A stretch of DNA of 14,548 nt from Saprospiraceae bacterium (lineage in GTDB: Bacteria > Bacteroidota > Bacteroidia > Chitinophagales > Saprospiraceae), in contig JABWAJ010000083.1 in the NCBI GenBank assembly GCA_013361075.1, forward strand, positions 1-14,548, written 5' to 3'. Below the pieces are notes generated by a model. That model saw only the letters and a program-made list of their open reading frames with translations. It ran no database searches and was not told where the DNA came from. The translations under genes were made by a program, and so were the position numbers. Below are positions 1 to 7,631 of the stretch, piece by piece; the first letter of the stretch is position 1; every line of letters begins with the position of its first letter.

Positions 1-2
1 CC

Positions 3-506
3 CTTGGTAATGATCAGTTTTGGATTAGGAAAATACGTAGCTCCATGATCATTATTCAAGGCTTTGAGTAAGGATTCAGCTGCGGGATTTTCCCATTTAA
101 ATTGAGCAAAGCCGGCATACTCTTTGCCTTTTTCGATAGCCTGGCTTTCTATCAGTCGTGTATTTACATCTATTTTTAATGGTTCATCAACCCATTTACC
201 AACCAATTTTTGCAGAACGCCATTTTTTACCTGAGCCGTAATTCTGGCAGCATCAACAGGTACCTTGTAGTAATATTGCTGGAATTGAATATAATTCCCG
301 TCGGGCTGCTTGTTTTCCCGTAATAAACCAAAACTCATTCCGTCTTGTCCGGTCATTCGTGTGAGGTAATCCGCCAGTTCGTTTTCAGGAATTTTCTCCT
401 TTTCAAGATTCGGTAAAATGCGCAACGACTGCGCTTGAAGGGAAACTGAGAGTAGCAGGCCCATGGACAGCAACAGTCCAGACCAACGCCGTACAGATAA
501 CTTCAT
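3..506 (-). CDS. secreted protein with FTP/M4-type metallopeptidase propeptide (C-terminus outside window)
   Basis: Only the first 168 codons are inside the window; the frame is still open at the edge. The ATG at 506 is followed by a signal peptide: basic start (KLSVRRW), hydrophobic stretch at residues 10-23, and likely cleavage near SLQAQS (residues 22-27). Residues 73-106 contain a tyrosine-rich strand (QFQQYYYKVPVD) and a second strand (AQVKNGVLQKLVGKWV). This resembles the fungalysin/thermolysin propeptide (FTP) fold that precedes secreted M4/M36 zinc peptidases. The PNPKLIIT near residue 160 resembles the end of such a propeptide. By family knowledge the missing part would be a zinc peptidase domain, possibly with a secretion-system sorting tail, but neither is visible. 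The signal peptide is clear; the peptidase call is inference from the propeptide and could be wrong. Confidence 0.6.
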   Translation of the reverse strand, partial: MKLSVRRWSGLLLSMGLLLSVSLQAQSLRILPNLEKEKIPENELADYLTRMTGQDGMSFGLLRENKQPDGNYIQFQQYYYKVPVDAARITAQVKNGVLQKLVGKWVDEPLKIDVNTRLIESQAIEKGKEYAGFAQFKWENPAAESLLKALNNDHGATYFPNPKLIITK

Positions 507-552
507 AAATCAGGGTTTTTGGTAAAAAAATAAATCAAAAAATCTTAGAAAT

Positions 553-583
553 CAAAGGTAGAACAGAGGTCTTCTTTAAGCAA
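553..583 (-). promoter_or_regulatory. Bacteroidota-type promoter for the secreted protein gene
   Basis: On the minus strand TACCTTTG (560-553) is an exact match to the -7 element TAnnTTTG. TTG at 583-581, within TTTTG, lies 20 bases upstream, which fits the -33 element and usual spacing. Transcription would start near 546, giving a leader of about 40 bases before the ATG at 506. This is the best-matched promoter in the window because both elements are present. Confidence 0.6.
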
Positions 584-802
584 AATTTGGGGCAACTCAT
601 GATTGTATGCCACTTTTAAAAATCTAAATTACATATTTTTTTTAAATTATCTTTCAAAGCAAATTGTGGAATCCTGCACCGCTTAAGTAGTGGAGGTGAA
701 TGGTTTGTCCATTCCGGTTGGGCGGGGCTATCGGGATGTTTTGGAAGATTTGTAGTAGCTCCTTCAAAACAATTCTCCCTGTTTATACTGTTTCTGACTT
801 TG

Positions 803-810
803 TACCTTCG
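803..810 (+). promoter_or_regulatory. candidate -7 element for the gnd-zwf operon
   Basis: TACCTTCG matches TAnnTTTG with one mismatch. No good TTG is seen about 20 bases upstream. Transcription would begin near 817 with a leader of about 57 bases to the ATG at 874. If correct, it excludes the upstream ATG at 700 as the gnd start. Confidence 0.4.
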
Positions 811-873
811 CGTTGGCCACAACCAGTTGTCGCCAACATTCAACACAACACCTTTACACGAAAATGCATCATC

Positions 874-1773
874 ATGAAAATTGGATTCGTCGGACTCGGA
901 AAAATGGGCTTCAACATGGTCCATCGCTTATTGGAACACCAACACGAGGTAGTCGTTTGGGACAGATCGCAGGAAACGATCCAAAAAATTGAAGCGCTGG
1001 GCGCAATCGGTGCAGCATCGCTCGAAGACCTGGTTTCCAAACTTCCAGCCCGGAAAGTAGTCTGGCTGATGGTGCCTGCCGGAAAACCAGTGGATGAAAA
1101 CTTAGAGACGTTGCTGGCCCTGCTTGGCCAAAACGACATTGTGGTAGACGGCGGCAATTCTTTCTGGCGGGAAACCCAGCAGCGCTCGGCAAAAGCAGCG
1201 CAAACCGGCGTCCATTTCCTCGACTGCGGCACCAGTGGCGGCGTTTGGGGCCTGCAAAACGGCTACTGCCTCATGTACGGTGGCGAAAAAGAAGCAGCGG
1301 ATTTCCTGGAACCTGTTTTCAAATCCTTAGCTCCGGAAAACGGCTATGTTTATTGCGGACCTTCCGGAACGGGCCACATGGTGAAAATGGTGCACAACGG
1401 CATCGAATACGGCATGATGCAGGCGTATGCCGAGGGATTTGAAATACTAGCTAAGGCGCCTTACGGCCTTGATTTGCCAAAAATTGCGGATGCTTGGCAA
1501 TACGGCAGTGTAGTGCGCTCGTGGTTGCTGGAATTGGCGGTCATTGCGCTGAAAGACGACCCGAAATTAGAAGCCATTGAAGGCTATGTCTCCGATAGCG
1601 GAGAAGGTCGGTGGACGGTACAAACCGCCATTGATTTTGATGTGCCGGCCCACGTCATTACGGCGTCGTTGTACACCCGGTTCCAGTCGCGGCAAGAGGA
1701 GTCTTTTGCCATGAAAATGCTGGCAGCCCTGAGAAATCAGTTTGGCGGACACGCCGTTAAAACCAAAGAATAA
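874..1773 (+). CDS. gnd: 6-phosphogluconate dehydrogenase, decarboxylating, short form
   Basis: Oxidises 6-phosphogluconate to ribulose 5-phosphate and CO2 in the oxidative pentose phosphate pathway, in the cytoplasm. The protein is 299 residues, the length of the short GntZ/YqeC-like subfamily rather than the roughly 470-residue classical enzyme. The Rossmann motif GLGKMG is at residues 7-12. Substrate motifs are DGGNS (92-96), CGTSGG (118-123) and GHMVKMVHNGIEYG (167-180), with K171 as the expected catalytic lysine. A conserved C-terminal block (RQEESFAMKM) is at 273-282. The second Rossmann strand ends in Asp30 (VVWDR), where NADP enzymes of the family have Asn, so NAD preference is inferred. 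The ATG at 874 was chosen because the Rossmann strand begins at once; the earlier in-frame ATG at 700 would add 58 residues without homology. zwf follows after 8 bases, so the two are almost certainly co-transcribed. Confidence 0.95.
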   Translation: MKIGFVGLGKMGFNMVHRLLEHQHEVVVWDRSQETIQKIEALGAIGAASLEDLVSKLPARKVVWLMVPAGKPVDENLETLLALLGQNDIVVDGGNSFWRETQQRSAKAAQTGVHFLDCGTSGGVWGLQNGYCLMYGGEKEAADFLEPVFKSLAPENGYVYCGPSGTGHMVKMVHNGIEYGMMQAYAEGFEILAKAPYGLDLPKIADAWQYGSVVRSWLLELAVIALKDDPKLEAIEGYVSDSGEGRWTVQTAIDFDVPAHVITASLYTRFQSRQEESFAMKMLAALRNQFGGHAVKTKE

Positions 1774-1781
1774 AGCACCCG

Positions 1782-3302
1782 ATGAAAAAAAACGACAACA
1801 GCCTGTACGTCATTTTTGGCGCTTCGGGCGACCTGAATAAACGAAAATTGGTGCCGTCCCTCTATGCACTTTTTGTACAGGGGCTTTTGCCGGAAAAATT
1901 TGCCATGCTGGGCGTTTCCCGCACTCCTTTTACAGACGAGGCGTATCGCGCGGCCATGAAAGCCGACATCAACCGATACAAAGAAGTGGAGGATGCCTCC
2001 CAAATAGAAGCCTTCCTTCAAAAAATCTACTACGTTGCCGTTCAGGTGAATGACGCTGCCGCTTACCCGGCATTCAAACAGTACCTGGAGGCCTTGCGGG
2101 AAAAGGAACAGATTGGCGGGAATACCGTATTTTACCTCTCCACACCGCCAACCTCTTACGGCGTCATTCCCAAACACTTGGCTTCGGTTGGCCTGAACAA
2201 ACAAAAAGACGGCTGGAAACGGCTCATCATCGAAAAACCTTTTGGCTACGACCTTGAGTCTGCCATGGAATTGAAAGATATTCTACTGAAAGACTGGAAA
2301 GAAGATCAAATTTACCGGATTGACCACTACTTAGGAAAAGAAACCGTTCAGAACTTGCTGGTTACCCGGTTTTCCAACGGAATTTTTGAACCCTTGTGGA
2401 ACCGCAACTACATCCACCACGTAGAGATTACGGCGGCAGAAAGCATTGGCGTTGAGCAACGCGGGGGGTATTACGAAACGGCAGGCGCTTTGCGGGATAT
2501 GGTTCAGAACCACCTTCTGCAAGTTGCGGCCATCACGGCAATGGAGCCTCCCTCTTCGCTTGAACCCATTGCCATCCGGAATGAAGTGTTGAAGGTATTT
2601 CAATCCCTGCGCCCCATCCGGAAAGCCGACGTTAAAGCCCAGGCGATCCGGGGTCAGTACGTCGCATCCACCATAAAAGGCGAAAAGATGCCGGGGTATC
2701 GGGAAGAGCCGGAGGTCAGTCCGGATTCCGTCACAGAAACCTACGCAGCGTTGAAATTTTATATTGACAACTGGCGCTGGGGGGGCGTACCGTTTTACAT
2801 CCGTACGGGCAAGCGGTTGCCGACCCGTGTCACCGAAGTAGTGGTGCACTTCAAACCGACCCCTCATTTCCTGTTTTCGCAGGGCGAAGCGGCCCATACC
2901 TGCAATCAGCTGGTCATTCGCATTCAGCCGGATGAAGGAATCCTGATGAAATTTGGCATGAAAACGCCGGGGGCTGGTTTCGAGGTACAACGGGTCAATA
3001 TGGATTTTCACTATTCTGACCTGACCAATCAACGAATTCCCTCAGCATACGAGCGCCTGCTTTACGATTCAATGAAAGGCGACGCAACTTTGTTTGCACG
3101 GACGGAAGAAGTCATTGAAGCCTGGAAATTTTTATCTCCGGTGCTGGAAGCCTGGAAAAACGACAAAACAGTTCCCCTGCACGGCTATCCGGCTGGTAGC
3201 TGGGGACCGGAAATGGCGGATGACCTGATTGACGGAGAAGACATGACCTGGCGTTACCCGTGTAAAAACCTTTCGGATGACGGGGTTTACTGCGAATTGT
3301 AA
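1782..3302 (+). CDS. zwf: glucose-6-phosphate 1-dehydrogenase
   Basis: Oxidises glucose 6-phosphate to 6-phosphogluconolactone, the first step of the oxidative pentose phosphate pathway. At 506 residues it is full length for the family. The coenzyme motif GASGDL is at residues 13-18, followed by RKLVPSLY. The family signature RIDHYLGKE is at 179-187, with H182 and K186 binding substrate. QNHLLQ contains H244, the expected catalytic base. The start ATG lies 8 bases after the gnd stop and is followed directly by the first Rossmann strand, so it is secure. With gnd this supplies two of the three oxidative-branch enzymes. The lactonase gene pgl, often next to this pair, is absent here: the next gene runs toward zwf on the other strand. 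No convincing terminator is seen in the 121 bases between them, only a weak AAAGCC/GGCTTT pairing with a 30-base loop starting at the stop codon. Confidence 0.97.
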   Translation: MKKNDNSLYVIFGASGDLNKRKLVPSLYALFVQGLLPEKFAMLGVSRTPFTDEAYRAAMKADINRYKEVEDASQIEAFLQKIYYVAVQVNDAAAYPAFKQYLEALREKEQIGGNTVFYLSTPPTSYGVIPKHLASVGLNKQKDGWKRLIIEKPFGYDLESAMELKDILLKDWKEDQIYRIDHYLGKETVQNLLVTRFSNGIFEPLWNRNYIHHVEITAAESIGVEQRGGYYETAGALRDMVQNHLLQVAAITAMEPPSSLEPIAIRNEVLKVFQSLRPIRKADVKAQAIRGQYVASTIKGEKMPGYREEPEVSPDSVTETYAALKFYIDNWRWGGVPFYIRTGKRLPTRVTEVVVHFKPTPHFLFSQGEAAHTCNQLVIRIQPDEGILMKFGMKTPGAGFEVQRVNMDFHYSDLTNQRIPSAYERLLYDSMKGDATLFARTEEVIEAWKFLSPVLEAWKNDKTVPLHGYPAGSWGPEMADDLIDGEDMTWRYPCKNLSDDGVYCEL

Positions 3303-3423
3303 AAGCCGGGCGGGTACACGTTCCTTTTTTCAGGATGGCTTTGATTGAGGATTGCGCAGATTGCAGCAGAGCATTAAGCAAATGTACTCATAAAATATGC
3401 ACAGCCAGCGATCTCCGGCATCG

Positions 3424-4575
3424 TCATTCAGCCAGCGACATCAGGTAACTAACCCCGAATACGATCACCGTGGTGACAATACCCGTAAGGAAAACGGTGT
3501 AACAAATCCGGAGTTGCCGGTATTTGATGCCTAAGGATTTTCCCAAAAAAAAGAGGTCCCTCATGATGGCGTCGTTCAACACCTCTTCATCCTCAACCGT
3601 AACCCGCATCCCTTCTTTGTATTCGGGAAGTTCCATTTCATAAAAATTGCCGAAAAAAAACAGGTTGGCACCCCGTTCCTTGATTTTGCTGATATCGGTA
3701 GAGCCGATCATCCGGATGGGCCGGGTGGCTAAGGTTGCGAAAATAATGGAAAAAAGGCAGGTAGTCATCAGCAGGATCATTGGGGCCAGCAGGAAAACAT
3801 TTTCTTTGACATAAGAAGCTGCCATAGGCATGGTAATGGTCAGGATCAATGCGTTGATACTGAGCATGATATTTGCTTTATTATCAGCTAAACTGCTCAG
3901 ATCGAGGTGATTGCGCAAAGCCGTTTTGAACATCATCTGGGCGCTTTTATTCTCTGATATTGGCACCGACTCTTTCTTTTTCTTTTCCGGGTTGGCTAAT
4001 TTTTTCAGCCGGCGCTGGTTCATTTCAAATTGGGTGCTGTACAAATCCTGAGCCGCTTTGGTATAATATAGGTGTTGTTTGAAAAAGCGGTGATTCAGCT
4101 CAAACCACTCCGTATCAGAATAGTGCTGCCCCAGCATGCGCGCCCATTCCTGGCGCAGGCCGTGTAAAATATCCAGATAGCGGTCGCTGCCGAGATTGCT
4201 CAGGTCTGCATCTTTCATGACCTCTTCGAGCCGGTTATGGGGGGTTCGGTCAACAGAAGTTACTGCAATACAAGCCAGTACCTTGTTCAATTTTTCCTTC
4301 GAATATCCCTGCGCTTCCAGCAATTCCTGTGCAATGCGGCCGCTTACGGCTTCGTGCCCGGCATATTTTTCGGTAAACCCGGTATCGTGCAGGAGGGCGG
4401 CCAATTCCAGAATCTCCAGTTCTTCTCCTTCAATTTTAAGGATGCGGCTGAGGTCAAGTACAGCTTTGTGCACGGCGAGGGTATGCGGAAGGTTGTGATA
4501 AGTATGGCCTTCGCTTAACTTTTCAGTTAGTAGCGAAGTAACTTGTTGTTCAATCAGAGAAACAATGGACGACAT
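3424..4575 (-). CDS. HD-domain phosphohydrolase fused to PycTM-like (Pycsar effector, DUF5706) membrane module
   Basis: A 383-residue two-part protein. Residues 1-190 form an HD-type metal phosphohydrolase: YHNLPHT (26-32), the HD pair at 63-64 (LLHDTGF), GHE (73-75) and KDADLSNLG (121-129) give the usual H...HD...D ligand set. A lysine-rich linker (190-201) leads to a C-terminal membrane module. It opens with RNHLDLSSLADNKANIML (221-238), then hydrophobic segments at about 234-256, 258-282 and 356-379. A conserved cytoplasmic block between them contains FFFGNFYEM (306-314) and RDLFFLGKSLGIKYRQL (339-355). That layout matches PycTM, the effector of Pycsar antiphage defence that responds to cyclic pyrimidine nucleotides by damaging the membrane. 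The HD half may hydrolyse or sense a nucleotide, which is inference. No cyclase gene is in the window, so a role in defence is not shown; such fusions also occur as stand-alone genes in Bacteroidota. Confidence 0.85.
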   Translation of the reverse strand: MSSIVSLIEQQVTSLLTEKLSEGHTYHNLPHTLAVHKAVLDLSRILKIEGEELEILELAALLHDTGFTEKYAGHEAVSGRIAQELLEAQGYSKEKLNKVLACIAVTSVDRTPHNRLEEVMKDADLSNLGSDRYLDILHGLRQEWARMLGQHYSDTEWFELNHRFFKQHLYYTKAAQDLYSTQFEMNQRRLKKLANPEKKKKESVPISENKSAQMMFKTALRNHLDLSSLADNKANIMLSINALILTITMPMAASYVKENVFLLAPMILLMTTCLFSIIFATLATRPIRMIGSTDISKIKERGANLFFFGNFYEMELPEYKEGMRVTVEDEEVLNDAIMRDLFFLGKSLGIKYRQLRICYTVFLTGIVTTVIVFGVSYLMSLAE

Positions 4576-4770
4576 TTGTGGACGAATTTATACCCAGCAT
4601 GGGCGTGTAAACCGGTTGTGCTTTACTCATACTGCGACAAAGGCACTTTTGTTACACAGACAAGGCATTACAAGTCTGTTTTTTTTCCGCGTCGGCAAAT
4701 ATAGTCCTGCTGCCCAAAAAATATGTACTTTTCACAATCGCTTTCGCAAACGGTTAAAAACAATAGTGAT

Positions 4771-5952
4771 ATGGCTATTTCCGGAGCTTCTTCTGCTACT
4801 TTGGTTCAAAACCTGATCATCGGTGCCGGGCCGGCCGGGCTTGCTGTGGCCGGCCGCCTGCGGCAATTGGGGATTCCTTTTGAAATAATAGAAAAAAGCG
4901 ACCACGTTGCCGATGCCTGGCGGCGGCACTACGACCGGCTTTGCCTGCACACCGTCAAGGAATTATCGCACCTGCCCGGGTTCCCGTTTCCGGAAAACTA
5001 TCCGCGCTACGTTCCAAGAAGTAAGCTGGTGGACTATTACGAAGCTTATGCCAAAAAATATCAGATACACCCACTGACCGGACAGGAAGTGGTGCACCTC
5101 CGCCGGAAACAGGGCATTTGGCTGGTCCGTACCACAAAACAGGATTTTCGGGCGGCCAATGTCGTGATTGCCACAGGCGCCAACCGCGTGCCGGTGGTGC
5201 CGCAATGGCCGGGTCAGGAAGCTTACCGCGGCCAGCTTCTGCACAGCAGTGCTTACAAAAACCCCGCTCCCTGGTCGGACCAAAAAGTGCTGGTGGTAGG
5301 CATGGGAAATTCAGGGGCTGAAATTGCCCTTGATCTTTGTGAAAACGGTGTTGACGTACACCTTTCGGTACGCGGACCGGTCAACATCGTACCCCGTGAC
5401 TTTTTGGGCAATCCAACCCAAAAAACGGCGCTGAAACTGGCCAAACTCCCCTACTGGCTGGGAGACAGGATCGGGATCCTCCTTCGCAGCATCACCATTG
5501 GCGACCTTTCCCGTTTCGGCATTGCTACCCCGGCTATGCCTCCGTCTAAACAACTGCGCCTGAGCGGAAAAACGCCGGTTATTGACATTGGCACCGTGGC
5601 GAAAATAAAATCCGGAAAAATCAAAGTACAACCGGCTGTAAGGAGCTTTACCCCTGAAGGCGTCGTTTTTGAAAATGGCAGCTCATTGCCCTTTGATGCA
5701 GTAATCCTTGCCACGGGTTACCGTTCCAGACTCGGAGATTTTATTGAGTATACCCAAGGCTTGCTCGACGACTACGATCTGCCCCGGTACACCATCGGAG
5801 AAGGTGAATTTCAGGGGCTTTTTTTTGTGGGATTCGACAATTACACAACCGGCGGTGTGCTGGGTGTCATCAACAGAGACTCGGCCATCATCGCCAACGC
5901 CATTGCGACTTCGGGCGCAAATTGGCCTGAAGACGAGGAACTGCCGGAGTAA
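4771..5952 (+). CDS. FAD/NAD(P)H-dependent flavin monooxygenase, YUCCA/FMO-like
   Basis: A 393-residue single-subunit flavoprotein of the flavin-containing monooxygenase type; the substrate is unknown. The FAD motif GAGPAG is at residues 18-23. An FMO-like linker motif YRGQLLHSSAYKN is at 152-164 with His158. The NADP motif GMGNSG is at 177-182, and the ATGY motif (LATGYR) that closes the second nucleotide domain is at 313-318. VGFDNYTTGGVLG near the C-terminus resembles the final flavin-contact strand of YUCCA-like enzymes. The frame also has an ATG at 4723 that would add 16 residues. I prefer 4771 because the FAD strand normally begins near the N-terminus and a weak promoter-like TACTTTTC (4726-4733) overlaps the earlier ATG. 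Plant YUCCAs make auxin, but that activity cannot be assumed here. The gene stands alone, divergent from the HD-PycTM gene across 195 bases. Confidence 0.85.
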   Translation: MAISGASSATLVQNLIIGAGPAGLAVAGRLRQLGIPFEIIEKSDHVADAWRRHYDRLCLHTVKELSHLPGFPFPENYPRYVPRSKLVDYYEAYAKKYQIHPLTGQEVVHLRRKQGIWLVRTTKQDFRAANVVIATGANRVPVVPQWPGQEAYRGQLLHSSAYKNPAPWSDQKVLVVGMGNSGAEIALDLCENGVDVHLSVRGPVNIVPRDFLGNPTQKTALKLAKLPYWLGDRIGILLRSITIGDLSRFGIATPAMPPSKQLRLSGKTPVIDIGTVAKIKSGKIKVQPAVRSFTPEGVVFENGSSLPFDAVILATGYRSRLGDFIEYTQGLLDDYDLPRYTIGEGEFQGLFFVGFDNYTTGGVLGVINRDSAIIANAIATSGANWPEDEELPE

Positions 5953-6037
5953 GGTAAAGACTTCAAAAAGTATCCCTCTTTAAGGCCATTGATCCTGAAT
6001 TATCACATAAAATCTTATCTTTTGGAAACAAGACCAT

Positions 6038-6045
6038 TATTTTTG
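6038..6045 (+). promoter_or_regulatory. candidate -7 element for the OmpA lipoprotein gene
   Basis: TATTTTTG matches TAnnTTTG exactly. The predicted transcription start near 6052 gives a leader of about 48 bases to the ATG at 6101. The only nearby upstream TTG (6022-6024) is too close for the -33 element, so the assignment is tentative. Confidence 0.4.
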
Positions 6046-6100
6046 ACTAAATTCGGTTTCTGTCTGAATCTTTAGATCCACTATTTAATAGCTGAACACC

Positions 6101-7033
6101 ATGAGAATGCTCGTTGCATCCCTGATTTTATTAATTGCTGCGTCAGGCTGCGTATCCAGTCGGAAATACCAGGATTCTGAGCTGGCGCGCCGCAAATTGC
6201 AATCCGACTACGACGACGCCCGTAAAAAAGCAGCCAACTACGGCGAAGAAAATGCTGTGCTCAAAACGGCTATGGACAAAGCACAGAAAGACGCGGCCAA
6301 CCTGCGCAGCGATCTGGCGCTATCCCGTGAACGCTACGACCAGTTAGACAAAACCAATAAAGACCTGCTGACGCGTTATGATCGCCTGCTGGCCCAAAAC
6401 GAAATGCTGCTGAATGCCACTGCGACGGAAAAACAAGACCTCCGAGGGCAATTGGCAGCTAAAGAGACTGAGTTGAACAACCGCGAGCGCCGCATGCTGC
6501 AATTAGAGCGCGACCTGAGCGCCCGCGAACAGCGCGTGAAGGAATTAGAAGCGGCCATCAATGACAAAGAAAACAAAATCGCTGACCTGCGCAGCAAAGT
6601 CACCCAGGCGCTGCGGGGTTTTTCCAATACAGATCTGACCGTACGCGAGGAGAAAGGAAAAGTATATGTATCGCTAAGCCAGGATCTGCTTTTCCCGTCA
6701 GGCAGCAAAACCATCAATAGCGCAGGCCGGGAAGCTTTAGCCAAACTGTCGCAGGTGCTGAATACCAATACCGAAATCAACATTACCGTTGAAGGCCATA
6801 CCGACAGTGACGGAGATGATGCCCTGAACTGGGACCTGAGCGTAGGCAGGGCCAGTTCGGTCGTAAAAGAACTGACCAAAAACAATGTAGATCCAAAACG
6901 GGTCATTGCTGCAGGTCGTGGTGAGCATTTTCCGGTGGCCGGAAATGAAACGACCGCCGGCAAAGCGCAGAACCGCAGGACGGAGATTATTTTGACGCCA
7001 AAGCTGGATGTGTTGTATCAAATATTGGATTAA
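6101..7033 (+). CDS. OmpA-family outer-membrane lipoprotein with long coiled coil
   Basis: A 310-residue envelope protein expected to be lipid-anchored in the outer membrane and bound to peptidoglycan. The N-terminus is a lipoprotein signal with lipobox ASGC, the acylated cysteine being Cys17. Residues 25-170 are highly charged and heptad-like, with repeated K/E/R/D and regularly spaced leucines, a long coiled coil that could span the periplasm. Residues 185-305 are an OmpA C-terminal domain: GHTD at 232-235, the peptidoglycan-contact pair Asp245 and Arg250 in NWDLSVGRA, the AAGRGE loop (270-275) and NRRTEI (291-296). The start is fixed by the signal peptide. It is monocistronic in appearance and its stop codon overlaps the stop of the convergent Mpo1-like gene. 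Specific role unknown; a structural or envelope-stabilising job is likely. Confidence 0.92.
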   Translation: MRMLVASLILLIAASGCVSSRKYQDSELARRKLQSDYDDARKKAANYGEENAVLKTAMDKAQKDAANLRSDLALSRERYDQLDKTNKDLLTRYDRLLAQNEMLLNATATEKQDLRGQLAAKETELNNRERRMLQLERDLSAREQRVKELEAAINDKENKIADLRSKVTQALRGFSNTDLTVREEKGKVYVSLSQDLLFPSGSKTINSAGREALAKLSQVLNTNTEINITVEGHTDSDGDDALNWDLSVGRASSVVKELTKNNVDPKRVIAAGRGEHFPVAGNETTAGKAQNRRTEIILTPKLDVLYQILD

Positions 7034-7503
7034 TACCCAATCCCCACTTTCTTATAAATAAAGTGGAGCAACCACGCTGGTCCGATCAGCAAAAACTGCA
7101 CATCCTCCAAAAACGATGGCTTTTTGCCTTCGATTTTGTGGCCGATGAACTGCCCGATCCAGGCAACCACAAAGATGCCGAGGGAAACGAGTGCCATTTG
7201 GCCGGCGTTGCGGCCCGTCATTTCAAAAATGGCGTTGTTGCCCCACAACATGGCTCCGCCTACGACAATAAAGCCGAGGAACATGGGCAGCGACAAGCGC
7301 AGGTAATAGACCAGGGCTGCCAGGAGCAGCACGGCTGCCCAGTTAAAAAACAAGCTTCGCTCCGTGAAGAACGGAATGGCATACAGCATGCCAAAAAGAC
7401 TGAACATGATGGACGGCACACAAACCCAATGGATGAGTTTGTTGGTGGCATTCTGGTGGCTTTCGCCATACTTGTCTAAAAACCAGTGTATTGTCTTAGC
7501 CAT
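7030..7503 (-). CDS. Mpo1-like / DUF962 family membrane protein
   Basis: A 157-residue integral membrane protein of the DUF962 family, whose yeast member Mpo1 is an Fe(II)-dependent dioxygenase in 2-hydroxy fatty acid breakdown. Family residues seen here: YGESHQNATNKLIHWVCVP at 12-30 (His16, Asn18, His25, Pro30) and AWIGQFIGHKIEGKKPS at 114-130 (Trp115, Gln118, His122, Glu125, Pro129). Four hydrophobic segments lie at about 27-46, 53-72, 74-92 and 103-121, with another hydrophobic stretch near 135-150. I use the ATG at 7503; an in-frame TTG two codons upstream adds nothing recognisable. Enzyme activity in bacteria is inferred from the family only. Its stop shares four bases with the OmpA gene stop. 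Confidence 0.85.
   Translation of the reverse strand: MAKTIHWFLDKYGESHQNATNKLIHWVCVPSIMFSLFGMLYAIPFFTERSLFFNWAAVLLLAALVYYLRLSLPMFLGFIVVGGAMLWGNNAIFEMTGRNAGQMALVSLGIFVVAWIGQFIGHKIEGKKPSFLEDVQFLLIGPAWLLHFIYKKVGIGY
7044..7066. repeat. 7-bp perfect inverted repeat near the convergent gene ends
   Basis: CCACTTT (7044-7050) and AAAGTGG (7060-7066) pair across a 9-base AT-rich loop. It lies inside the last codons of the Mpo1-like gene and just past the OmpA stop. Neither strand has a T-run after the stem, so it is not a typical intrinsic terminator, although it could shape both 3' ends. Confidence 0.35.
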
Positions 7504-7568
7504 ATTCAAAAATTGTTTAGTTTCCCGTTCAGGGGAATAAAGTTAATCAGATTCTAAAATTATTCCTC

Positions 7569-7576
7569 TACTTTTG
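7569..7576 (+). promoter_or_regulatory. candidate -7 element for the arginine decarboxylase-like gene
   Basis: TACTTTTG is an exact TAnnTTTG match. The predicted start near 7583 gives a leader of about 49 bases to the GTG start at 7632. No clear TTG is found about 20 bases upstream. Confidence 0.45.
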
Positions 7577-7631
7577 CATCGCTCAAAAGCATGCTGGTTC
7601 TCATTTTTTCATTTTTAAAGTATAGCCAATA

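Larger units (their letters stand above)
507..873. other. intergenic region between divergent genes
   Basis: These 367 bases separate the secreted-protein gene from gnd. They hold the minus-strand promoter near 553-583, an AT-rich block (about 601-660) and an inverted repeat (GAATGG at 698-703, CCATTC at 709-714, 5-base loop) in a G-rich stretch (691-735). A candidate gnd promoter lies at 803-810. An ATG at 700 opens the gnd frame, but the translated stretch has no resemblance to the 6-phosphogluconate dehydrogenase family, so I treat it as non-coding. Confidence 0.5.

Noticed and set aside
700..873. In-frame upstream extension of gnd from the ATG at 700
   Set aside because: The extra 58 residues show no family likeness, and a promoter-like element lies at 803-810 inside the stretch.
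3301..3345. Hairpin AAAGCC/GGCTTT after zwf as a terminator
   Set aside because: Six pairs with a 30-base loop and the T-run inside the loop; not a convincing terminator.
4723..4770. Earlier ATG for the FMO-like gene
   Set aside because: It adds 16 residues before the FAD motif and overlaps a weak -7-like element; kept only as an alternative.
3303..4770. A complete Pycsar defence operon
   Set aside because: Neighbours on both sides are metabolic genes and no pyrimidine cyclase is present in the window.
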